DNA of 5,530 bases, from positions 1-5,530 of the forward strand of contig JACIYQ010000292.1 of the NCBI GenBank assembly GCA_014359855.1, given 5' to 3'. This document shows, one piece after another, positions 1 through 4,886 of this stretch. A program made the translations under genes and the position numbers. The stretch comes from Parvibaculum sp. GTDB lineage: Bacteria; Pseudomonadota; Alphaproteobacteria; Parvibaculales; Parvibaculaceae. The notes below the pieces were generated by a model that ran no database searches, was not told the DNA's origin, and saw only the letters and a list, made by a program, of their open reading frames with translations. Each line of letters begins with the position of its first letter. The stretch's first letter is position 1.

Positions 1-609
1 CTGATGGCGCAATTGCCGGAAGGCGTCGGCTATGAGTGGACGGGATTGTCCTATGAAGAACGTCAGGCGGGCGCGCAGGCGCCGGCTCTCTATGCGCTTT
101 CGCTTCTGTTCGTGTTCCTCTGCCTGGCCGCGCTCTACGAGAGCTGGTCGATCCCCGTCTCTGTGATGCTTGTCGTCCCGCTCGGTGTTCTTGGCGCGGT
201 GCTTGCGGCAACTCTGACCGGGCTTTCCAACGACGTCTACTTTCAGGTCGGACTGCTCGTCACGATCGGTCTCGCCGCGAAGAACGCCATCCTGATCGTC
301 GAATTCGCGAAATCTCTCTACGAAGAGGGAGAAAGTCTGATGGAGGCAACGATGCGTGCGGCCCGCTTGCGCCTTCGGCCGATCATCATGACCTCGCTTG
401 CCTTCACGCTCGGCGTGCTGCCGTTGGCAATCGCCTCGGGGCCCGGATCGGGCAGCCAGAATGCCATCGGCATCGGCGTCATGGGCGGCATGATCTCGGC
501 GACGGTTCTCGCCATCTTCTTCGTGCCGCTCTTCTTCGTTGTGGTGCAGCGCTTCTTCCCGAAGCGGGCTGTCGAGGCACCCATGTCCGAAACGGAAACC
601 GACCGATGA
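1..609 (+). CDS. RND multidrug efflux permease, AcrB/HAE1-like, C-terminal part
   Basis: Inner-membrane proton-driven pump of a tripartite efflux system. Only the last 202 codons are in the window; the gene begins upstream of base 1. The sequence follows the AcrB C-terminus closely. A porter-domain end (GVGYEWTGLSYEER) leads into a membrane helix (QAPALYALSLLFVFLCLAAL). Then come the HAE1 hallmarks ALYESWSIP, NDVYFQVGLL, IGLAAKNAILIVEFAK, RLRPIIMTSLAF and VLAIFFVPLFFVVV. By comparison with AcrB these are transmembrane helices 8-12 of 12, with the usual short cytoplasmic tail. The stop codon overlaps the next gene's start (ATGA, 606-609), so the pump and its outer-membrane partner are in one operon. 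The periplasmic adaptor gene would be expected upstream. Substrates cannot be read from this part. The reading frame is clean. Confidence 0.95.
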   Translation: MMAQLPEGVGYEWTGLSYEERQAGAQAPALYALSLLFVFLCLAALYESWSIPVSVMLVVPLGVLGAVLAATLTGLSNDVYFQVGLLVTIGLAAKNAILIVEFAKSLYEEGESLMEATMRAARLRLRPIIMTSLAFTLGVLPLAIASGPGSGSQNAIGIGVMGGMISATVLAIFFVPLFFVVVQRFFPKRAVEAPMSETETDR

Positions 610-2072
610 CCAGGTTCCTTCCATCTGCTGCCCTTTCATTCCTTCTCCTCGGCGGTTGCACCCTGGCGCCGGACTATGAGCGGCCGGCCGCGCCTGTGCC
701 GCTCAGCTGGCCGGCGGGAGCCGCCTATGGAGATGCGGAAGCTGCCGTGAAGAGCGGCGTCGAGGTCGCGGATCTCGGCTGGCGGGATTTCTTTCTGTCG
801 GACACGATGCGGAGCTTGATCGCGCAGGCGCTGGCGAACAATCGCGACCTGCGCGAAGCGGTGCTTAATGTCGAACAGGCGCGCGCGCTTTATCGCGTGC
901 AGCGCGCCGATCTGCTGCCCAGCATCAGCGGCGACGCGACCATGGCGCGCCAGCGCGTGCCGGGCGATTTGTCGGGCACCGGGCAGGCGCAAACCGGCAC
1001 GAGCTATGGCGTGCAGGCGAACGTCGCCGCATACGAGCTCGATCTCTTCGGCCGCGTGCGCAGTCTTAACGAGCAGGCCCTGCAGGAGTATTTCGCGACG
1101 GATGAAGCACGCCGTGCCGCGCAGATATCCCTCATCTCGGAAGTCGCCAACGCTTATCTGACGCTCAAGGCCGATCAGCGACTGCTGAAGCTCACCGAGG
1201 AAACGCTGGTGGCGCAGGAGAGCTCCTACGACCTCGTGAAGATAACCTATGAGCGCGGCGTGTCTTCGAAGCTCGATCTCGCACAGGCGCAGACCGCCGT
1301 CGAGACGGCACGGGTGAACCGTTTCGCCTATATTCGCCAGGTCGCGCAGGACCGCAATGCCTTGACGCTTCTTGTCGGCGCGCCTGTCGACGATGCGATG
1401 CTGGACGACGCGCAGGACATCGAACGTTTCGTGGCGGATCTGCCGCCGGGACTACCGTCGGACCTGCTGGCGAACCGGCCCGACATAAGACAGGCCGAGC
1501 ACTCGCTGCGTGGTGCCAACGCGAATATCGGAGCGGCGCGGGCGGCCTTCTTTCCCCGTATCACATTGACCGCTGCAGGTGGCACGACGAGCAGTTCGCT
1601 GTCCGGCCTGTTCGATCCCGGTTCCGGCGCCTGGAGCTTCATGCCCCAGATCAGCATTCCGATTTTCGAAGGCGGACGGAACCTCGCCAATCTCGAAGTG
1701 GCGAAGATCCAGAAGGACATCAATGTCGCCCTCTACGAGAAGAGCATTCAGACGGCCTTCCGCGAAGTGACGGATGCTCTGGCGGGACAAGGCACCTATG
1801 GCAGCCAGGTGGATGCGCAGAATGCGCTGGTGGAGGCGACGGCCGAGAGCTACACGCTTGCGGAACGCAGATATCGCAGCGGGATCGACAGCTATCTCAC
1901 CGTTCTCGATGCGCAACGCTCCCTTTACGCAGCGGAACAGGAGCTTATTCGTACCCGGCTTGCGCAAGTGAGCAATACGGTCACTCTGTACAAGGTTCTG
2001 GGGGGAGGCGGCCTCGAACAAAGGGTGGACCAGGGCGTCTCGACGACCCCGGCCGCCGAAAACGGGGGGTGA
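606..2072 (+). CDS. Outer-membrane efflux lipoprotein, NodT/OprM (TolC-like) family
   Basis: Outer-membrane channel that completes the RND efflux system. It is 488 residues, normal for OprM/NodT/CusC proteins. The N-terminus is a lipoprotein signal: MTR, a hydrophobic stretch, then the lipobox LGGC with the acylated Cys at residue 18. Two outer-membrane-efflux-protein repeats follow. The first spans roughly residues 60-260 and includes LDLFGRVRSLNEQ. The second spans roughly 285-470 and carries the family signatures LLANRPDIRQAEHSLRGANA, IGAARAAFFPRI, PIFEGGRNLANL and LTVLDAQRSLYAAEQEL. The start is fixed by the lipobox and by the ATGA overlap with the permease. GGA at about 595-597 is a modest ribosome site. 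The gene ends in a G6 run and a stop lying within the regulator's translation-start region. The frame is intact, so the efflux operon appears functional. Confidence 0.96.
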   Translation: MTRFLPSAALSFLLLGGCTLAPDYERPAAPVPLSWPAGAAYGDAEAAVKSGVEVADLGWRDFFLSDTMRSLIAQALANNRDLREAVLNVEQARALYRVQRADLLPSISGDATMARQRVPGDLSGTGQAQTGTSYGVQANVAAYELDLFGRVRSLNEQALQEYFATDEARRAAQISLISEVANAYLTLKADQRLLKLTEETLVAQESSYDLVKITYERGVSSKLDLAQAQTAVETARVNRFAYIRQVAQDRNALTLLVGAPVDDAMLDDAQDIERFVADLPPGLPSDLLANRPDIRQAEHSLRGANANIGAARAAFFPRITLTAAGGTTSSSLSGLFDPGSGAWSFMPQISIPIFEGGRNLANLEVAKIQKDINVALYEKSIQTAFREVTDALAGQGTYGSQVDAQNALVEATAESYTLAERRYRSGIDSYLTVLDAQRSLYAAEQELIRTRLAQVSNTVTLYKVLGGGGLEQRVDQGVSTTPAAENGG

Positions 2073-2073
2073 G
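2064..2073 (+). promoter_or_regulatory. Shine-Dalgarno site at the OMF/TetR junction
   Basis: GGGGGGTGAG differs by one base from the ideal GGAGGTGA core and overlaps the stop codon (2070-2072) of the outer-membrane factor. It sits 5 nt before ATG 2078 and 8 nt before ATG 2081. It therefore favours one of these over the GTG at 2069, which lies inside the site. The overlap suggests translational coupling. Confidence 0.5.
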
Positions 2074-2077
2074 AACA

Positions 2078-2749
2078 ATGATGCAGGAACGGAGGGACAA
2101 GGAGCCGACGCGCCGCGAGAAGAGACGATTGGCAATTCTCGATGCCGCGCGTGAGGTTTTCCTGCAGCAGGGCTATGGGGCTACCAGCCTCAACGACATC
2201 GTCAGCGTATCGGGCGGGTCGCTCGCAACGCTCTACGATCTCTTCGACGGAAAGGCCGGTCTCTTTCGCGAGACGATCGAGCAGGAGTGCCGGAATTTCT
2301 TCGGCGTGCTCGACTCGGAAGATATAGCGGCACTGCCGCTCCGCGAGGCGCTGCGCCTTGTTGCCAGGCAGTTCTTCGACGGCGTGATCCAACAGCCGAA
2401 AATGTCGCTGCTCCGCGTCGTCGTTGCCGAGGCACCGCACTTCCCGGAAGTCGGCGCCACCTTCTATAGTGCAGGCCCTGCAAGGGCCCGCGAGATTGTC
2501 TCGACCTACCTCGAGAAACAGTCGCGACGCGGCCTGATCAAGGTCGGCGATCCGGTGCGCGCGGCGGATGTCTTCATCGCGCTTGTGCTCGGTGAGTATC
2601 AAATGAAGATGCTTTGCGGCGAAGAAGTGAAACTGACACCGGAAGAGGTGGATCGGCATCTCGGCTACACGCTCGACTTGTTCCTGAAGATTTACGGCCC
2701 TGAAAATCTGGAATTGGCGGTGCAGGATGCCAATGCCTGCGGTGTTTGA
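2078..2749 (+). CDS. TetR-family transcriptional regulator, AefR-like C-terminal domain
   Basis: Probable repressor of the efflux operon that it ends; this role is inferred from position. It is about 223 residues from ATG 2078. ATG 2081 (222 residues) or GTG 2069 (226 residues) are alternatives, and the ribosome site favours the ATGs. The N-terminal helix-turn-helix is typical of TetR: ILDAAREVFLQQGYGATSLNDIV, then SGGSLATLYDLFDGKAGLF, where the recognition helix meets the LYxLFxxKxxLF signature. The C-terminal half (LRLVARQFFDGVIQ, LLRVVVAEAPHFPEVGATFY, GPARAREIVSTYL) resembles the AefR-like ligand domain. The inducer is unknown. It lies downstream of pump and channel on the same strand with no gap, whereas acrR-type genes are usually divergent. 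The frame is intact. Confidence 0.92.
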   Translation: MMQERRDKEPTRREKRRLAILDAAREVFLQQGYGATSLNDIVSVSGGSLATLYDLFDGKAGLFRETIEQECRNFFGVLDSEDIAALPLREALRLVARQFFDGVIQQPKMSLLRVVVAEAPHFPEVGATFYSAGPARAREIVSTYLEKQSRRGLIKVGDPVRAADVFIALVLGEYQMKMLCGEEVKLTPEEVDRHLGYTLDLFLKIYGPENLELAVQDANACGV

Positions 2750-2772
2750 GCGGAACCGGGACCGCTTTGTTC
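2749..2772 (+). terminator. Weak terminator-like hairpin after the efflux operon
   Basis: AGCGG (2749-2753) can pair with CCGCT (2762-2766) around an 8-nt loop, followed by TTTGTTC. The stem is only 5 bp and the U-run is interrupted. It is the only candidate in the 52-nt gap before the next gene and could be chance. Confidence 0.3.
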
Positions 2773-2801
2773 AATCCAGCGTGATCGCGTAGGCTGGCGG
2801 T

Positions 2802-3427
2802 ATGAGCACAAAGAAGAACGCCGTTTCCTGGAAATCGGTTGTCGAGCCTCGCCAGAGCAGATCGAAGGCCACCTATCGCAGTTTGCTGGCTGCGCTCAGA
2901 AAATTCTGGTCGAGGAAGGGCTGGAAGGGCTGAACTCCAACGCGATTGTGGAGCGGGCCGGTTTGACCGCGTCTGCCTTCTACCGCTACTTCGGGGACAA
3001 GCACGCGATGCTGGCGGCGTTGGGCAGAAACCTGATGAATGCCCAGAACGCCGTACTGGAGACGGCGCTGGCGGATGTCGCGGAGCTGCCCGGCGCGCTC
3101 GTCGATCAGACAAGGGCGCTGCTGTGGCGCACGCTCAAGGTAACGGAGGCCTTCGAGGGCGGCTATGCGCTGATGGTATCGCTCCGCGCCATCCCCGCGC
3201 TGCGGTCGATCCGCCTCGAGTCGCACAGTCATGTCGCACGGATCATGGCCGAGAGGTATCTGGAGGCCAATCCTCATATTCCCCGTGACGAAGCCTATGA
3301 CCGCTGCCGGCTGGCAAACGAGATTGGTTACGCCTGCGTTGAAATGCTTCTGGAAACGGACGAATGCGATCGCGCACGGGTCGTCGACCGGACCGCGAAG
3401 GCGATAGACGCGGTCCTGTTCGGATAA
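2802..3427 (+). pseudogene. TetR-family regulator disrupted by a one-base frameshift
   Basis: A second, unrelated TetR-type gene. From ATG 2802 the frame reads MSTKKNAVSWKSVV and on to YRSLLAA, then runs into TGA at 2931-2933 after 43 codons. From about 2894 the TetR sequence continues in another frame: AQKILVEEGLEGL, NAIVERAGLTASAFYRYFGD, KHAMLAALG, then an all-helical ligand domain ending at TAA 3425-3427. Adding one G at about 2894 (GCTGCG-GCTCAG) restores a 208-residue protein with a normal helix-turn-helix. The only downstream start in this frame, GTG 2948, would give 159 residues without the first DNA-binding helices, so it is unlikely to work. The gene converges with the aldolase. It may once have controlled that sugar locus or another nearby one. 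Either it is a real pseudogene or there is a sequencing error. Confidence 0.85.
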
Positions 3428-3448
3428 GCGGCACCGGCTATTCGGGCT

Positions 3449-4093
3449 TTACCGGCTTTTGGCCATGAGTGAGAAACGCGCCGAACACCGCTTCCATTTG
3501 TTCGCTGGAGAGAAGGGGGGGCCGCCTATGGCGAGCGTGCCGTAGTAAAACGACGCCTGCACCTCAACCTCGCGCGCGATCATCAGGGTTTCGGGCAAGG
3601 TGCGCCCCAGTGCGATCTGCCCGTGATTGGCCATGAGGCAAGCACGGCGTCCTTCCAGCGTGGCGATGACGGCGTTGGCGAGTTCCTCCGAGCCGAACAA
3701 CGCGTAAGGCGCCACGCGAATTTCGGGACCGCCGCTCACTGCCGTCATGTAGTGGAGCGGCGGGATCGGCTTGTTCGCGCAGGCAAGCGTCGTGGCGTAT
3801 TGCGAGTGGCAATGTACCACGGCGTTGATGTCGGGCCGTCCCGCGAGGAGCCCTGCATGCATGCGCCACTCGCTTGTCGGCCTCACATCGCCGCTATAGG
3901 CGCCGGACAGGTCGATCTTCACCATGTGGTCGGGCGTCAGCTGAGCCGCCGGAATGCCAGACGGGGTGACGAGGAAATGCTCGCCGATCCGCACCGAGGC
4001 ATTGCCCGCCGTTCCGTGATTGAGGCCGGAGGTGTCCATTTCCCGCATCACGGTTACGAGGCCCTGGCGAAGTTTGTCGTCATTCACGGTCAT
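3449..4093 (-). CDS. Class II aldolase, L-fuculose-1-phosphate aldolase-like, 3' end frameshifted
   Basis: Zinc-dependent aldolase that would split a ketose 1-phosphate such as L-fuculose 1-phosphate into DHAP and an aldehyde; the true substrate is unknown. ATG 4093 starts MTVNDDKL, 1 nt after the kinase stop, with AGAAGG 9 nt upstream. Motifs match E. coli FucA through residue 193: LNHGTAGNASVR, TPSGIP, TSEWRMH, AVVHCHSQYA, HYMTAVSGG, ANHGQIA, EVEVQA. The zinc and catalytic residues are all present (Glu75, His94, His96, His157; FucA Glu73, His92, His94, His155), and so is the FucA Tyr113 equivalent (Tyr115). After GGPP the present frame gives an unrelated tail ending at TAA 3451-3449, 214 residues in total. 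One more base in the G7 run (3515-3521) would restore LLSSEQMEAVFGAFLTHG and a stop at 3438, 218 residues. The core fold is intact but the tail that closes the active site is altered. Confidence 0.85.
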   Translation of the reverse strand: MTVNDDKLRQGLVTVMREMDTSGLNHGTAGNASVRIGEHFLVTPSGIPAAQLTPDHMVKIDLSGAYSGDVRPTSEWRMHAGLLAGRPDINAVVHCHSQYATTLACANKPIPPLHYMTAVSGGPEIRVAPYALFGSEELANAVIATLEGRRACLMANHGQIALGRTLPETLMIAREVEVQASFYYGTLAIGGPPFSPANKWKRCSARFSLMAKSR

Positions 4094-4094
4094 G

Positions 4095-4306
4095 TCAGGC
4101 AACCTTCTTTTTGAGTGTGCCGAGCGTTCCAAATCCCTGTGCAACTTCGGCCGCGGTATCGGTGGCAATGGCATCGCATCGCGGAACGAAAGCCCTTGCG
4201 AGAGGCCGCTGATGAAGCCCGCGCAATAGCTGTCGCCGCAGCTGGTCGTATCGGCCGGGGTAATCGATTTTGCCGGAACCTCGAAGATTTCGCCATCGCT
4301 CCGGCC
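4095..4306 (-). pseudogene. PfkB-family sugar kinase, C-terminal remnant with frameshift
   Basis: Remnant of a ribokinase/PfkB-type carbohydrate kinase, about the last 70 of an expected 300 or so residues. It begins near SDGEIFEVPA (about 4300) and carries the family's second signature as ADTTSCGDSYCAGF (about 4255-4214). That segment includes the Asp thought to act as catalytic base (codon 4234-4232). It continues through ISGLSQGLSFRDAM. At about 4171 one base is missing. Adding a G after ATG 4174-4172 restores AIATDTAAEVAQGFGTLG and the stop at 4097-4095, 1 nt before the aldolase ATG. A kinase directly followed by a fuculose-phosphate-type aldolase fits a sugar phosphorylation and cleavage operon. 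With the N-terminal sugar-binding half gone and the end out of frame, no activity is possible. The signature has Ser where DTTGxGD has Gly. Confidence 0.8.
4103..4108 (-). promoter_or_regulatory. Shine-Dalgarno site of the aldolase
   Basis: AGAAGG on the minus strand lies 9 nt before ATG 4093, inside the last codons of the kinase remnant. It supports the chosen aldolase start and translational coupling to the kinase. Confidence 0.5.
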
Positions 4307-4378
4307 TATGCCCGCCGCGCGCGTGAATTGTGCGACGAGAAGGACGCACTCCTTCTTGTCGACGACATCCCGGCGGGG
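4304..4378 (+). pseudogene. Fragment resembling a PLP-dependent aminotransferase
   Basis: A short piece, about 25 codons, reading AYARRARELCDEKDALLLVDDIPAGF. It resembles the strand of fold-type I PLP enzymes that carries the Asp binding the pyridine nitrogen. Class III aminotransferases have patterns such as RELCDEHGALLIFDEIPTG, and KBL-type enzymes have DKYDALVMVDD. No other part of such an enzyme is present: upstream the DNA is the antisense kinase, downstream an SDR. It is therefore an internal fragment caught in a rearrangement. The boundary with the SDR is uncertain, because IPAGFLGVP could belong to either piece. The match is short, so the family call is tentative. Confidence 0.4.
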
Positions 4379-4660
4379 TTCCTCGGCGTGCCGCTGCAAG
4401 GGCCTTATTCGGCCGCCAAGGGCGCGCTGCGGCTGCTCGTCGACACATGTTGCGTCGAATTTGCCCATGACGGGATTGAGTTCGTCTCGATCTATCCCGG
4501 CTTCATAGCGACGAGCTTCTTGATAGCGACGAGCTTCTTGGCGAAACTTGGAACCGTCCTTCCGAAGCGGCTCGTCGCCGTAATTCTGGGAAAGGATTTT
4601 CGCGAACAGAGAGCGAAGCTGATGTCGATGAGAAACGCCGGAACCGCTCACGGGAACTGA
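4370..4660 (+). pseudogene. Short-chain dehydrogenase/reductase (SDR), C-terminal remnant
   Basis: The C-terminal part of an NAD(P)-dependent SDR. It reads GFLGVPLQGPYSAAKGALRLLVDT (about 4376-4447) and contains the catalytic YxxxK as YSAAK (4406-4420). HDGIEFVSIYPGFIATS follows (about 4466-4516), the conserved strand and PG turn after the active site. The N-terminal Rossmann half with TGxxxGxG and the catalytic Ser strand is missing. An 18-bp tandem duplication repeats IATSFL. The tail (AKLGTVLPKRLVAVILGKDF to the TGA at 4658-4660) is not clearly recognisable and may be the SDR C-terminus after a deletion. The frame is open back to an ATG at 4115, but codons before about 4300 are only the complement of the kinase. 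It is a non-functional remnant. Confidence 0.7.
4505..4540 (+). repeat. Perfect 18-bp tandem duplication in the SDR remnant
   Basis: ATAGCGACGAGCTTCTTG occurs twice with no gap (4505-4522 and 4523-4540). It keeps the frame and duplicates six residues (IATSFL) just after the conserved PGF turn. The identity of the copies suggests a recent replication-slippage event. Confidence 0.95.
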
Positions 4661-4669
4661 GTTGACGAC

Positions 4670-4825
4670 ATGAAAAAGGCTTTAGTCACAGACGGCAGGC
4701 CTGGCGCGACAAGGCGTTATTGTGAGTCTGTGCGGGTGACTGGCCCTTTCATGCCGGTCGCTCAAGGATATCGCCTGTCGGGCGGTATCCCTCAGCCCCG
4801 GAATTCTTTGTATGCCTGCAAGTGA
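4670..4825 (+). other. 51-codon ORF, possible SDR N-terminal remnant
   Basis: Begins ATG AAA AAG GCT TTA GTC ACA and reads MKKALVTDGRPGATRRYCES before drifting into unrecognisable sequence; stop at 4823-4825. MKKALVTxG resembles the first strand of SDR enzymes (MKKALVTGGxxGIG), but the glycine motif is not kept. The ORF starts 9 nt after the stop of the SDR remnant, as an operon neighbour would. It could also be chance, as it overlaps several inverted repeats. No function is proposed. Confidence 0.2.
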
Positions 4826-4833
4826 ATTGCAGG
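4684..4833. repeat. Cluster of four inverted repeats upstream of dusA
   Basis: The dyads are: AGT plus CACAGAC (4684-4693) with GTCTGTG (4726-4732) and ACT (4739-4741). GACTGGC (4738-4744) with GCCGGTC (4753-4759), one G-U pair. GGATATCGCC (4766-4775) with GGCGGTATCC (4781-4790), a 10-bp stem with one G-U and a 5-nt loop. CCTGCAA (4815-4821) with TTGCAGG (4827-4833), perfect, with a 5-nt loop. The first two overlap, so not all form at once. None is followed by a U-run, so plain terminators are unlikely. They may be a structured dusA leader, recombination-site remnants or chance. Confidence 0.4.
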
Positions 4834-4886
4834 GTACAACAGCGCAAACTGGGTCTCTTGAGCAGTTCCCATGCCCGGATAAGCTA

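Noticed and set aside
1999..2069. Two G6 runs near the end of the outer-membrane factor as slippage sites
   Set aside because: Both are in frame in an intact gene and encode ordinary glycines or overlap the stop region; there is no sign of a second frame being used.
1452..3113. Long minus-strand ORFs opposite the outer-membrane factor and TetR genes
   Set aside because: They are open because of high GC content, show no recognisable domains, and lie fully antisense to well-supported genes.
3428..3460. A shared bidirectional terminator between the convergent TetR and aldolase genes
   Set aside because: The ACCGGC copies at 3433-3438 and 3451-3456 are direct repeats. Only a 4-bp CCGG pairing is possible, too weak to call.
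3449..4651. A single 400-codon minus-strand ORF as one kinase-aldolase fusion protein
   Set aside because: Its first 110 or so codons are the complement of the SDR and aminotransferase-like fragments. The middle is a frameshifted kinase end. The aldolase has its own ribosome site and ATG at 4093.
4115..4660. A single 181-codon plus-strand gene
   Set aside because: The first 60 or so codons are only the complement of the kinase remnant. Family similarity starts at about 4304 and switches at about 4370.
4684..4800. A tRNA or known riboswitch in the hairpin-rich stretch
   Set aside because: No cloverleaf, T-loop consensus or CCA end was found, and no riboswitch core was recognised by eye.
4812..4886. 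ATG 4812 as the definite dusA start
   Set aside because: It is in frame and possible, but the added codons have atypical third positions, cover a perfect inverted repeat and lack a good ribosome site. Kept as an alternative only.
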